A DNA stretch of 64,000 nucleotides from Pegea sp. RAD2-039 (Eukaryota > Chordata > Thaliacea > Salpida > Salpidae). How positions within the stretch are numbered: the first letter of the stretch is position 1; each line of letters starts with the position of its first letter. Shown here piece after piece: positions 1-11,844 of this stretch. Position numbers and translations under genes: made by a program. The stretch lies in contig JAQGEQ010000254.1 of the NCBI GenBank assembly GCA_034620365.1, positions 186,001 to 250,000 of the forward strand, in the 5' to 3' direction. Under the pieces are notes generated by a model. The model had not been told where the DNA came from. It saw nothing but the letters and a program-made list of their open reading frames with translations, and made no database searches.

Positions 1-238
1 GTATGTAGGTGTGAATGATTTCTAACTAATGACGAATACTGCAAAGTACTATTCAATAATGACATTGTTGTTTGGTCGAGACATCTATTTTCACAATATA
101 TTAAAAATTGTCGTCTATGTACAGTAAAAAATTAAATGCAAACAAAATTAAAGAGAATTTTAAGGTGATATGAAATTTGGAAAAGTGTGGGTTTGAATTT
201 CAGTAAATAAATAGTTTGTTGAATAAATATTCGATGAG
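1..238. other. Downstream flank of the epsin-like gene
   Basis: AT-rich sequence just past the stop codon of the epsin-like reading frame. It is probably 3' UTR and downstream flank. I see no gene in it on either strand. Confidence 0.5.
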
Positions 239-1080
239 TTAGAAGAATAAGGGATTATTGTTTGATTGTGTTGAGGGTGGTGGGGGTTTGTTAGAAGTTG
301 GTTGTTGTAAGCCCCAAGGTGAGTGGTGGTTTGTAGCCATCATTTGGTTAGGAAAGGTTGGTTGCTGTGGTAACATGGCAGCAGGTTGTCCAGTGATAAA
401 CACGTTTTGTGTAGGAAATGCTTGCACTGATGGTTGAGATGGAAATAGAAGTTTGGTTGTTTGGTAGGTTGCCATGGAAGCGGGCATCATTTGAGGGGCA
501 GATATGGTTGGGGCCACATTAATTTTAGTGACACTGGTTGGACCTTTACCATTTGGAGCACCACGCATTTGGTTCAGAGAAACTGAATTAATTTGAGTTG
601 GTTGTATTGGACCATTATTAGCATCGAGAAAAGGGTTTGCTGGTTGCTTAGCAACAACTGGTCTGGTCACCAAGCTGTCTAAATTGACCAGACTCACAGC
701 TCCGCCCAGAAAATTTTCAGCATTTCTCTTTTGTCGATCAGTCACTGACTCTCCAGAGACATCAAGTGGGAACAAATCCTTACTCACAGAGGTAGGCATA
801 AGATCATCAGTTGTGGATGATCCAACTGGTTGAAGTGGTTTGTTGGATGGTGCAGAAGATTGAAAATCAAACAAATCAAAATCATCTTGAATCTGTAGAA
901 ATTTGTTGTCATGGAGATGTGTAAATTGAAACACGTGACTTACAGTTGACTGTTGAGTAGTTGCCGTGGAAACAGGGTTTGGTGGCGCCCATGGGTCAGC
1001 AGGTGTCAGCCACGGGTCATTGGCAGGTTCAGCAGCTTTTATTTCAGTTGAACACGACCAGGGGTCGTTTGTTGGAGCTT
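239..1080 (-). CDS. Epsin-like endocytic adaptor, C-terminal exons only
   Basis: Two exons on the minus strand, 1080-944 and 892-239, joined across a 51-bp GT-AG intron that also has no stop codon. The product is the unstructured tail of an epsin, a clathrin adaptor working at the plasma membrane. It carries three DPW motifs (NDPW, NDPW, ADPW) for AP2 binding, then an acidic DDFDLFDF clathrin/AP2-type stretch. A conserved block follows (AENFLGGAVSLVNLDSLV) that matches the epsin segment ESFLGPNAALVDLDSLV, then an NPFL motif for EH domains and an LNQMRGAP segment like epsin LNQLRLSP. The acceptor before 1080 (TATTATAG) implies further upstream exons. A reading frame at about 1440-1548 on the same strand has UIM-like acidic helices and may be one of them. 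The N-terminal ENTH domain was not found anywhere in the window, so the gene is either interrupted by a long intron or a partial copy. The family assignment is firm; the gene's completeness is not. Confidence 0.8.
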
Positions 1081-1824
1081 CTATAATAAATATAACAAAA
1101 TGAAGTTTGTTGTCATGGATTATTAGGTTTTCAGTGAAGTTCTGCAACGTTGGTCTATCTTCTCTTCAATACTTCCCTTGACAAAATAAAGTTTGGTTCA
1201 TGGAGATATTACAGACTATTCTGTATCACTGGATGGCTCTTGAAATTCAATGCTCTTTGCTGACAATGCCAAACTTTTTAATACTAAATCAATTACTCTT
1301 TAATCTTCTTTGTAGTCTACTAACCTCTGACCTCAATTCAGACAACTCAATCTATCTACCTGCAAATGCTTCCACCAGTCAATAAAAACCTTTTAAACTC
1401 TAACTCAGGATCATCCGATTTTTTGTAAGTAACAATAAGATTTCTCGATGTCATTAGACAGCTGAGTATCTTCATCTCTCACGACTTGAAATGGAGACAC
1501 ATGCTGCATCCTTCTCAGACTAGAGCTCAACTCTTCCTTATGAGATTTGCTAACATAAAATTTATAAAAAATTTAAAATAAATTTCAAGGCAAAACAAAG
1601 CTTTCGACTTCTTCAAGTAAAAGGCAAATACTAAAAGTATTTTATTTTGCGTTTTATTAAATCATCTCATCATTGAAAGCGAACTATTATAAATTACCAG
1701 TAATTACATTATTATTGATTATAATTAAATTTAATTAAAAATGGTTATATAAAAATGATTACAGAAAAAATCGATCAAACTTGATAGAGATGATTCATTA
1801 AAAGCTTGCAGTTGTAGAACTATT
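1081..1824. other. Epsin upstream intron or flank, with a possible UIM-like exon
   Basis: This stretch lies between the two minus-strand genes. On the minus strand at about 1548-1440, after an acceptor-like TTATGTTAG, an open frame reads EELSSSLRRM and, further on, EDTQLSNDIEKS. Both are weakly like ubiquitin-interacting motifs, which epsins carry between the ENTH domain and the DPW region. No convincing donor could be fixed, so this is a suggestion rather than an exon call. The rest is AT-rich with no recognisable content. Confidence 0.3.
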
Positions 1825-2319
1825 TCAGCCACTAGTCACAGCTTGAAGAGCACGGCCTGCAATTTTTCTTTCTTCATTCATGAAAAAGTCGCACATTTTA
1901 TTTGAGAAATAATAAAATGGATAGACCAGGTTTGATTGGGCTCGACAGGCATATGTTTGAAGGCTTCTAATTTTGTAGGTTCCATTTACCTTGATGATGT
2001 TTACTTCATCATGTATAAAGGTTCTGTAACCTCTCCATTCAAAGCAGACTTCTGCCTTCAGACGAATGACATCCAAAGATTCAGGTGAAAATTCGATGGA
2101 AGTAAAACCCACCTTTCGTTCACGGGGCAAGATGCCACTAGCGTTTTCTTGTAGATATCTGTATATTTGATAAACAGAATTGAGATACAATCTCTCACTT
2201 CTAATATACCAAGAACAGGCTTCATCATTGAAATATCTGAAAGCTGCTATAGGATTTGACTCTAAGCTCTCATAAAATCCAACAATACAATCGAAAAATT
2301 TGGAACTATGGTGGACCAT
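1825..2319 (-). CDS. Small NTF2-like-fold protein, unrecognised family
   Basis: A single uninterrupted frame of 164 residues with clearly coding-like composition in an AT-rich setting. Its start (FFDCIVGFYESLESNP, then a YFND segment) resembles the opening of NTF2-like domains, where helices precede a FYxDxS element. A long strand-rich part follows (residues about 60-125: ESLDVIRLKAEVCFEWRGYR, then IIKVNGTYKIRSLQ), in the order of the NTF2 beta-sheet, ending near TYACR. It has no signal peptide, membrane segment or low-complexity region. NTF2-like domains serve nuclear transport, RNA export and scaffolding, and nothing here says which, so no function is assigned. It lies on the same strand as, and upstream of, the epsin-like exons, and could be a separate intronless gene within or beside that locus. 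The ATG at 2319 is the first in frame. Confidence 0.5.
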   Translation of the reverse strand: MVHHSSKFFDCIVGFYESLESNPIAAFRYFNDEACSWYIRSERLYLNSVYQIYRYLQENASGILPRERKVGFTSIEFSPESLDVIRLKAEVCFEWRGYRTFIHDEVNIIKVNGTYKIRSLQTYACRAQSNLVYPFYYFSNKMCDFFMNEERKIAGRALQAVTSG

Positions 2320-2930
2320 GGTTTTAAGATAAAACTTATAGTTCTATTTGAAACAATAAATCTAAAGATTTTTCAGCTGTTAATAAAAAAAAATAATTGA
2401 AATAAAGAATTTAGTTTCTTATAATGATTTTAAATAAAATAAACCACACAAATCAGAGTAAAAAAACAAAATATTTTTCTTAATTACTTTAAAATTTTGC
2501 TTAAAATAGAGTAAGTAGTTATAGATATGACATATAGAGAGTATATCATTATAAAATTTATGAAAAAATATAGATTAAAGGAAACTAAAGGAAAGATTAG
2601 GTTCTATATTAACAGCTAACATTTAATATGTGATACAAGTTATATAATAAATTTATTATAAATTGATGTAACACATAAAGTTAAGTATAAGAATATTATA
2701 ATTATGAATTTTAACTACTAGAGTAATAGAAGAAAAGAAAAAATCCTTAAAAAGTATATAATTATTAAAATTTAAAGTTAAATATATACTGTTATATACA
2801 ATTAAAAAGAGTATTCAGTACATCATAAATAATTTTATAAATTAATAGTAAAAGTTACTATAAAATAATACTAATGAAACTCCAGAAATAAAAAGACTGT
2901 CAAAAAAACTATTTTACTAAATAAAGTGAT

Positions 2931-2992
2931 CAGAAATTGACTTAGTACATTCGGCTTCTAAGACAGGCTCTCTGAAAAGACCGCAATTTCTG
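2931..2992. other. Imperfect hairpin with a 9-bp perfect stem
   Basis: CAGAAATTG and its exact reverse complement CAATTTCTG flank a loop of about 44 bases that is richer in G+C than its surroundings. No Sm site, tRNA box or known small-RNA core was recognised in it. It may be chance, a small-RNA relic or an element end. Confidence 0.25.
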
Positions 2993-3121
2993 ATTTTACC
3001 CAAGCGGCATAAAATAATCTTCTTGTAAAATTAAAAATGTTATAAATTTCGTAATAAATTTACTTTAGAAATTTATTTATTTAAAGATAATTATTTTTTT
3101 AATGAAAATTATTTTTTACTT

Positions 3122-3231
3122 TCTATATTTTTGACTAAATAGATGTTATTTGTGCGAATGTGTGTTAGCGAGAGGTGCTGTTTTCAGGTACCTTTCTTCT
3201 CATTTATTGTAATAAATAAATAAATAAAAGG
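3122..3231 (+). repeat. SINE-tail-like repeat, copy 1
   Basis: About 110 bp containing the block GTGTGTTAGCGAGAGGTGCT and ending in a TAAA/AAAT simple repeat. It matches, in inverted orientation, the sequence at 5996-6095, and its central block also matches the tail of the tRNA-derived SINE at 12.7 kb. No tRNA-like head lies upstream of this copy, so it is 5'-truncated or belongs to a related element that shares the same 3' end. Confidence 0.6.
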
Positions 3232-3720
3232 CTTCTCATATTTTTTTTTAAAGCAACCTAAAAAATATATTAATGAATGTTATGTACGATTAAATAAATG
3301 TGTTTGCGATCTAAAATCTCTCTTAATACAAAATAGGTAATGACCAAGTAATCTTATAAAAATGTACGCGACCATAGTACTTGTTTTAAAGTTTTGAAAA
3401 ATAGACTTTTAAAGAAGAAAATTTTTAAGAAAAAAAAAACTTTTACTATCTTAAATCTCCATAGTAAAAAGTTTAATTTGTAAAAAGAGTCTGCTTAAAT
3501 TTAAGAACAATTTTATTGTTATTAGTAAAGTTGTTATTTGTTCGATATTTCTTGAACCATTTCTAAGATTGATATTTGACGATTTGTGTGACTAAACACT
3601 TCGATTTTAATTTTTCTTAGTTTTTTAACCTATTCAAATCTTTTCAAAATTGTCTATTGTGTGTTTCAAGCCAATATAAGACTGTAGTAATAGTAGTTTA
3701 TTCTTATAACTATATGTTCA

Positions 3721-3875
3721 TAATTGAAACGAACGTCTTATCTACACAAGCAAGTACTATTTAATGATTAGATAGGCAGTCTAAACAGCAGGCAAAGATG
3801 AGTTAGTCATCAACTCAGCTACTTTAGCGACTTATTTAAACACAATGTAAGCTGTAACTGTTTTTGAATCTAGTT
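3721..3875. repeat. Diverged direct repeat A, first copy
   Basis: This aligns by eye, with gaps, to about 5785-5930 in the same orientation. Shared landmarks in order are ACTATTT, AATTAGATAG-like, GCGACtTA, and the run ACAAtGTAAgCTGTAAC against ACAAAATGTAACCTGTAAC. The copies are well diverged, implying an old duplication or two insertions of one repeat family. Confidence 0.45.
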
Positions 3876-4177
3876 TGTTTGAAGTTGCAAACTTAGAAAA
3901 ATAGCCATAGTTTTCTCATAAATAAAACCTTTTAGTCAAATTTCACTGAACAAAGAAAGATTTGATATTATTTCATAGAAGTAAAATCAAAGCAAAATCA
4001 TTCGATCGCTGGAGGCTGGTCCTCAAAAGTTCTTAAACTGCAAGCGCAGGAAGAGTGTATATCGATCTTTTATCACCTCCTTCTTCTTTGCGTTGAGTGA
4101 AATATTCCTCCAACATCTGACAATCTGTAGGCAGTAAGGTCCACAGCTTTAGAAAAAAGAGCTTTAGAGGATACTTA

Positions 4178-4321
<144 letters not shown>

Positions 4322-4405
4322 CTAGTTGGTAAGGTCGATGAGCTTTGCCATAAAATTTCATTCATTTTTTAAATTCTCTATCCATTGCCTTGCATACTGG
4401 GAAGT

Positions 4406-4479
4406 CATCGGTTCCTTTTCAACGCCTATAGACATTTTGCAGCATCGGTGCCTTTTCAACGCCTATAGACATTTTGCAG
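4406..4479. repeat. Tandem duplication of a 37-bp unit
   Basis: Two adjacent 37-bp units (4406-4442 and 4443-4479) each begin with CATCGGT and end with CATTTTGCAG. They differ at one position, so the duplication is recent. They lie in a patch of higher G+C that has no recognisable gene. Confidence 0.8.
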
Positions 4480-4518
4480 CGGGGGGCTGCAATACAACTC
4501 GAACAACACCGCTTCCTA

Positions 4519-4644
<126 letters not shown>

Positions 4645-5784
4645 TCACTTCTTAGGGGTTCCGGAACCTGATCCTGTGGAAACGAAGCTCTGATGGGAGG
4701 TGGTAGGGGAGGTAGGGCACCAAATCTATTTGCACCTTGAAGGAACCAACATAGAGTGTCTGATGGTCTCCATCTGGTATGTCATACCTTCTATCAAGTT
4801 ACTATGAGGTTGGAAAGCCACCATCAATATGTGGTCAATAGTTGATGCTAGTTTGTAGTAGTTTTTGTTAAATTATAAAAATATTAAAACTCTTTTGTTG
4901 TTTTGACAAAATTAATAGTTTGAAAAATAATAAAACAAAATGAACTGTATTAAATGTGATCAGTTATATAAGATCATTACATTGAGTTACATTGAGTCAG
5001 AATTTGTATATTTATATTTCGTTGTGACTCATATAGTTGGCATTTGAGTTAGAGTTAAATTGATTTAAGTATTCCGGTTCGGCGACACTGCGGTTGTCGA
5101 TTTGTTTGAAAAGTAGTTTAGGTGTTTTGTGCGAATTGCTGGAATTTTCAGACCTGAATCATATGTTTTAGAAGTGACGTAGTTGGTGGAGTTTGTAGTT
5201 AAATCGATTTGCTTGTCCCGCGCCAAGCAAAATTTTCTCTTCTCTGCTTCTGGATTTACTTGAGACTTCAATGCTACAATACTAGTCGGTTGAATTTCTT
5301 ACAAATTTCAAACATACTATCAAAGCTTTTAGTATCATATAATAAAGTAGTATATATATCAGAGGATATGCTTTTCGACGGCTGTTTTGATATCAGGATA
5401 TTCCAGAATAATTTGTCTAATGTGTTTTTATTCAAATAAAGTCTTTTTTATGCTAAAAATCTGTTTTTATAAAATAAATAATGAATGATTTGTTTATCTG
5501 CAACCTTAATTTTTTAAATACAATAGAATAAATTCATTTCTGAACGTTTAATTTTTCGCTAAATTTAATTTTTGGTTATTTTTGGTGGGATAAAACGTTA
5601 TATTACAAAATAAAAATAATCTCTAATAATCTTTAATATAACTTCCGATTAAACACAGAACAATTGAAATAACGATTGAACATTTTTCAAGACAAATATT
5701 GAACTATTTAACAACAAATAAACTATGTCATTCTCCGTTATAGGCTTACAATTATGGTTCGTATAATAATCTTAGAACTATTCT

Positions 5785-5930
5785 TGCAACTATATAAATG
5801 GAACATAGGTACACAAACACAAATACTATTTGGTAATTAGATAGTTAACTTAAAAACTAACAAAAGGCTGATTCAATATCTTTGGCGACCTAACTAAACA
5901 AAATGTAACCTGTAACAGTTTCTGAAATTA
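5785..5930. repeat. Diverged direct repeat A, second copy
   Basis: Partner of 3721-3875, in the same orientation. It abuts the inverted SINE-tail copy at 5996-6095, so this side looks like a composite: repeat A followed by the tail in reverse. Confidence 0.45.
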
Positions 5931-5995
5931 AAGTTTCAAGCGACATAAGATACATGAAAAACTTTGGCAAGCCGAATAAGTATATATAGTTAAGT

Positions 5996-6095
5996 TTATT
6001 TATTACAAAAAATGCGAAAGAGGGTGCCAGAAGAAAGCAGCTCTCGCTGACACAAATTCTCACGAATAACATCTATTAAGTCAGAAATATAGAAA
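5996..6095 (-). repeat. SINE-tail-like repeat, copy 2 (inverted)
   Basis: The reverse complement reads TTTGTGTCAGCGAGAGCTGC, then GGCACCCTCTTTCGCA and a TAATAAATAAA end. It matches 3122-3231 over its full length and the 12.7-kb SINE tail over the central 50 bp. With copy 1 it forms an inverted pair about 2.8 kb apart, with the A-rich ends facing inwards. Confidence 0.6.
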
Positions 6096-6437
6096 GCAAA
6101 AGATGTAATACATGACATTTAAGTAGCACTCAAAGCATATGATAAGATTTAACGTTTTCGGTCGACTTGACATTAGCTAAAAGAAGCTTGACGTATTTCT
6201 TTGAAGACTTGTAGAGATTGGGAAAGTTTCCAATTTCGGTTTGGAATACGATTGCTGGTTTTACTGCATCAAATTCGTGATCTTTACTCTACAAAAGAGA
6301 TTATAAGCAATACAAATCAATTAGTTTAGATTTATAAATCATTTTCATACCTGCTTTTCTGATGAATGAACTGGTACATAGCATTTTTACAAGGTCCCAT
6401 TTCTAGTTTAACAAGATTTGATAATTCAGTATAAAGT

Positions 6438-6560
6438 TAAAGAACAAATTTTGTGTGGTGGGTCTTTTAAGTCTTGATAAATAAAGATTCCGATCGTAAC
6501 CGCACCAATTTTTCCATTCTGTTGCTTATCTTATTGGAGTGAAGAATGGAATCCTGCTGT
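6438..6560. repeat. Diverged direct repeat B, first copy
   Basis: This aligns by eye to about 7366-7480 in the same orientation. Both contain GTGGGTCT followed within a few bases by TTTAAGTCTTGATAAAT and, later, ATTCTGTTG. The spacing is about 930 bp. It is an old segmental duplication or two copies of an unclassified repeat. Confidence 0.45.
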
Positions 6561-7365
6561 CTGTGTGACACTTGGACCTTCAGAATTTCTACTCTGGTAT
6601 ACAGATATACATGGTTGTTTTCAGTTTTATTAAATAGTGTTTGTCTTATTATCATTTATGTGCTTTAAAATTTTGTAAATCTTGAATTCTTTATTTGTTT
6701 ATTTAACGCATGGCTGCGAGTTACAAATTCAACAGCTCTTATAACGAACAAAAACCAAGTAATATAAGAGGTAATTGGAAGGTCTTAGGTATATAACAAC
6801 TTAAGACTAATACAGAAAGAATAGAAACAGTGTAATTTGACAAAATAGAAGAAGAAAGTGAGGAAACTGGCAGTATTACATATCACTTATTCAGGAAACT
6901 ACTTAAATCTTATTTCTTAACAATATTTTAGAAGATTAGATAGATTTTGATGCAGAGATCGAATCGATAAGTAAATTCTAGAACTTGTTTACTTCGTTAA
7001 AAAGCTGTTACCCACTAGGTATTTTTAAACTTGTTAAATGGTTTACTTTTGATTGAAAATCCTCAGAGGACGTATGGGAGATTGCGATGTTTATTCTTTA
7101 AAGTTAAGATGGAAAACAATAATTTTGAATAGTTATAAGGGTCAGGAAAAAGGCGTTGATCTTTCAAAGATTTAATACTTAGCTTAGAGAGACGGTCTTA
7201 GTATTAGGAAAAGGGTATGTCATATCTAAGGAAAGTTTTCCTGGTAGTATTTTTGAACGGATTCAAGCTTTGTAATATCTTTTAGAAGGTAAGTACTCTA
7301 TACGTGTCAAGAAATTTCATGTCTTAATAGATTTGAGAATTTAGTATGAAGTGGTTTGAACCAAT

Positions 7366-7480
7366 TTGGAACAAACAATTTACGTAGTGGGTCTAGTTTA
7401 AGTCTTGATAAATGATGATTTCTATGTATTTCTTGACCTGACATCGAAGAAATTCTGTTGTTATCTAAATAAAGTCATTT
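7366..7480. repeat. Diverged direct repeat B, second copy
   Basis: Partner of 6438-6560. The shared TTTAAGTCTTGATAAAT core is the clearest anchor. Confidence 0.45.
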
Positions 7481-9595
7481 GATGTTGAGTTAGGACTTAC
7501 TTATTGACAAGTGTAAATAGTTATCGGTGGCGAGCATCAGTTGTCTCCATTGAAGGCATAAAAACGTAGATCCAAAAAAAGATTGCAGAGAAACTGATTT
7601 ATTACCAAAAAAGCAGAAATATCCAGAACCCTTTATGTAGAACTGTCTGTAATAAGATTGATACAATTTTGAAAAAAATAGAGCCATTAGTACTGTCTTG
7701 AGAAACACCGCTGAAAACCTGAAGAAATTTTAAAGGAGTGTTATTAATTCTGACCTCTTAATATCTATCTTTCAGAAATTGCTCATTCAAAAGAAAATAG
7801 TAGCATTAAGGTTCAGCTGTTTGAAAGTTTCTACAAGTGTATCTCTGAATCAGGTCTTATATAGATAGTTATTTAGGTTATTTCCAGGTTTCTTATCTTC
7901 TTAAAGATTTTAGTCGAAAACTACTTGATGTCATTCATATTCTATTTGAATAAGGTTATAGGTTATATTCTATTTGAATAAGTTGCTTATAAGTTGTGAA
8001 AAAATTGTTTTCAGAAAGTGATTTGTATATAACTTGTGATAAATTATTCTTTATGAATAACAAATCGATTTGAACTATTTGGTTTGGTGACACTAAAATC
8101 TTTCATGAAAGTAAAAACTATGGTGGATCTAAAAAAGTGACAAGACATTACGTTCCAGTATACACAAAAATACTGACAAATCAACTTCATCAAAACAAGT
8201 TTGCAATGGTAATTGCTAATCCTGCAATCAAGTTTGCTCTGGTGAAGATCCGGCAATAGAATGTTTTAAATGTCTTTCCTGCTTTCAACTCACCTGTAGT
8301 GATGTGAGCAAGAAAGTTTATTATATATTTGATAACAACCAGATGAAACAATTGGGATTTAAATGGTTCTGCATCTTATGTAGAACCATGTACACAACAT
8401 CTACCTCCTCTAATTCAAATCTGTTGTCCAACATCAGCAAATCTATATCCTCTCGAAAAATACTTGTCGCCACTTGTAAACATTTGCATGTCAATTTTTT
8501 ACCGCTATTGGGCGAAAAGGTTTGAAGAGGATTTAAACTCAAGCTCGTTTTCTGTTTTTTATTTTGCTTCAAGGTTAGTGAGCTTGGGAAGAAAAAGACT
8601 AAAAGTTGTTTCTAGAAAGGATAAAGATGTTATTTTATTACAAAAGAGTATTTATTTAGTTAATTTTTACATAAATTTATATTGTATCAATATTTTTTAG
8701 AAATGAAGTTTGAAAAATGGATTTATTATAAATTTTTATTTTAGAAATTTATTTTATAGAAAAGATATGAAATATATAAATAATATAAAAGATAGATCAG
8801 ATTTATCAAGTTTATATCTTTTTATAAAAGCTAATTCAAAGTTAATATAAATTTTTAGTAAATATATAAAAAGTATATAATAATTGGAGAATTATAATTT
8901 GAATTCTTTTGATTTATAAATTATTATAAACATTTTTTAAATCATTGATAAAAGTTGAAATTATAAATTAAATAGATGAAGTGAATCAAACTACTTGTCA
9001 AATTATCATTTATAAAAACTTGAAAGATTTATATTTGATAAAGATATATGTTAGAACATTTATGAAAAGTTAAAGTAAATTATAATTATCAATCATTTTA
9101 CAAACTTCAAACATAAGATCAATTTGTCTATTTTAAACACTTTCAAAGTCTGATGATTAATTATATTTAATAAGGATTTTTTAAATGGATATATTTTTTA
9201 CTTCTGAAGTTTGATTCAAAAGATTATAACAAATGATGAATAAAGTTTCAGTCAAAACTAAACTTGTAACACCATAAAACTCTTTTTTATAAAATATATC
9301 AAACAAAAGTTACCTGGATGTATTATCTTAGTGAACAGAATTACCATGAAGATCCTAAATTCAAAGTTTTAGACAAATTTTTTGATAGTACATCAGGCAG
9401 AAGTTTTCTGCTGGCTCCACATTGAATATAATCAAATTTTGGTGAGGTTACTGTAAGGCAATAAAACATTTAGCTAAAAATTTGAGTTGGCCTTAAACTA
9501 TGCTAGGATGTCTTATAGTTAAGCAAAAACCTTCTGCCATTAAATAAACTAATTTCATCATAGTCAATTTTCAACTAGTTAAAAAAATCTCTGGC

Positions 9596-9790
9596 AAAAA
9601 AAAAGTCCATACAAAGCCAAAGCGAAAGGGTCTTGTTAATCTGGTCAAGAACAGCACTTTTCAGGAGGCACATCTCCATAAGTCCTCTTCCTCTGCATAT
9701 CTTGGTGGAATGGGAAACTTCTGTCTTTGGTACAAGGCAGTTCTCGGCAGAACCCACCCATTTCAGAAGAAAGCTCTCATTTATAGCTTT
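9596..9790. other. GC-richer patch, possible gene or element fragment
   Basis: About 190 bp with a base composition near 45-50% G+C inside sequence of about 25% G+C. All three forward frames and one reverse frame are open for most of it, so the true strand cannot be decided. No domain was recognised. It may be a decayed exon or a fragment of a transposable element of different composition. Confidence 0.3.
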
Positions 9791-10457
9791 CTGTAAAAGT
9801 TCTATCAATAGAAATGAATCATTTTAAAGATAAAATTAGAAATCAGCTAACCTGAAGTTTAATATTTGGTATATTCTAACAAAGAGTTGATATATTCCCA
9901 TGCCATCTTCATATGCTTTCACTTCTTTGTTGCCACAATGAAATTGTAACACTCAAGCTTCTAATGTAACTATTTGTGTAATTAATTATACAAAAAGTTG
10001 GTATAAATAAAGCACTGTTAGTATAATTTGTTAAATTCAGCAGTCCTGGGAGGGCATATAATTTATTATAATATATATAATTTCCAATATAATTTTATTT
10101 GATTTTTATTAATAAACAAAACTACCTTCTAATGAAAAATCTGTAGCACAGTTGCAACAAACAAAACATAGCCTCACTTTAGATCATAAGATGTATTTCA
10201 TGATATGCTTTCAATTTTTTCACTAGAAAGATTACAAAAACCTCTTTATGCTACCAAAATCATATTTTATTTTAAATATCTTTAGCCATCACAAAAAGTA
10301 CATCAACTGAGTATATTAAACATGAAAACATAGAGAGAGTATAAAGAAGGATTTTTGCATGAGTTAATAGATTTTTTTGCATGCAAGCAATGAATTGTAA
10401 ATCTATTGTGACGGGAAATGTATTATAATTACAGAAATCTTCATACAATAAAAGTAC

Positions 10458-11279
10458 TTATTTATTACCAGTTTTTAATAAATGCAAACATTTTTCCAAA
10501 TAGTTGATTGCAGTGGTTGTATCTTCATAACTTAAAGCACTTCCAGCATACTTACAAAGTTTTTGGGCTTCTGCATAATCACTATACTTCAAAGATACAC
10601 CCTCAGAGGTGATGGCAGGTTTAGATACTTCAACAGGTTGATCTACAAGATTTGATCTAGGAGCAGCTTGTGGTGTAGGACCTTGCAAGCTTGGTTTGTG
10701 GTCTAAACTGCTGTCAGTTGGTTGTTGATTATTAGTGGAGGTGGAAGGCTGATCCTCATCTTCATCATTTAATGGGCCCGGAATTGGTTTTTCCCCTTTA
10801 GCCAAACATTGTTTAATATAAATTGCCTTCCAGCTAGCATATTTCTGAAGGCTTTTATTTTTTTCAGAGACTTCTTCATTAAAGATAGATAAGACATTAA
10901 AAAGTAATTGGGAAATGTAAAATGATTTGATAACTTTTCGGTTAAAATTACCACTTCGATCCTGCCCATCTGCCCAATCAAAATACTCACAAGCAACACT
11001 TTCAACCAACAACTGCCCTTCCATATCATTCTTCACACTATCTTCTAATTCTGGATTTTGACATAATGTAGATTTTAATGTCTCGACATAATCCATCAAT
11101 GTATAAAGATAAGTTTTAGCAGAAGCATCTGTTTTATAGTTTGATTTTAACCCAATTCTCATTGAATAAATGAAGCAATGATATGCCACTACTGGTTTGG
11201 TTTTATATAACTCAATAGCAGTTTTTATATATGGCGAAATAAGTTTCAACGAAGGTGGCACATTAGCAAGTGCAGACAT
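10458..11279 (-). CDS. VTA1: Vacuolar sorting protein VTA1/LIP5, ESCRT-III disassembly cofactor
   Basis: A single-exon, complete gene of 273 residues starting MSALANVPPSLKLISPYIK. VTA1/LIP5 binds and stimulates the Vps4 ATPase that takes apart ESCRT-III filaments on endosomes, where multivesicular bodies form. Residues about 1-165 form the two MIT-like helical bundles, with the conserved VVAYHCFIYSMRIGLK, the CEYFDWADGQDRSGNFNRKV segment and KSFYISQLLFNVL. A low-complexity acidic, Ser/Pro/Gln-rich linker follows (about 170-230). The last 45 residues (SLKYSDYAEAQKLCKYAGSA and on to NYLEKCLHLLK) are the VSL dimer domain that contacts Vps4. Length is close to the usual 300 or so. It is intronless, unlike most genes here, so an old retrocopy that replaced its parent is possible. 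LYRM2 lies 565 bp upstream on the same strand. Confidence 0.95.
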   Translation of the reverse strand: MSALANVPPSLKLISPYIKTAIELYKTKPVVAYHCFIYSMRIGLKSNYKTDASAKTYLYTLMDYVETLKSTLCQNPELEDSVKNDMEGQLLVESVACEYFDWADGQDRSGNFNRKVIKSFYISQLLFNVLSIFNEEVSEKNKSLQKYASWKAIYIKQCLAKGEKPIPGPLNDEDEDQPSTSTNNQQPTDSSLDHKPSLQGPTPQAAPRSNLVDQPVEVSKPAITSEGVSLKYSDYAEAQKLCKYAGSALSYEDTTTAINYLEKCLHLLKTGNK

Positions 11280-11844
11280 ATTAAAATTAAAAATATAAAC
11301 TTATTCCTGAAAATATCAATAAAAATAGATAAAGCAAAGTTTTAAAAATGTAATATTGAACAACAAAAGCGAAACTTAATTTGACCATTATGTGAAAAAA
11401 AAAACTCTATTTATAAATTATATAATTATTTGAATATCTACTTGAAGCATAATTTTTAAACCTCTAAACAATTCTTCCAGAATCTATTCATAATATATTC
11501 ATATATAATTCATAAAATGACTTATGAAAGTTTTCAAAACGATTATATAACTAATCATCAAACTTTTACAACACATTTTTCAAAAAACGAAATAAATTTA
11601 TATATTAAACTGCTTCCAACTAAAGAACATTCAATTATTCATCAAATGTTTACAATTATATGAAATATAATAAATAATATTTTCATATATATTAAAGAAT
11701 TTCAATGAAAGCTATTTTTACATTAATAAACAAAAACAAAATTGCTTTTTAGAAATATATACAATATATTATAATATAATCAATATAATTTCAAACTTTC
11801 TCACATACATATTGTCTATAAATGATAAACAAACAAATCAAACC
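11280..11844. other. Spacer between VTA1 and LYRM2
   Basis: This 565-bp AT-rich spacer should hold the VTA1 promoter and the LYRM2 3' end. I see no other gene and no clear promoter motif. Confidence 0.5.

Noticed and set aside
5065-5271. A 68-residue minus-strand frame with protein-like texture
   Set aside because: No recognisable domain and no supporting splice partners; left as part of the decayed interval.
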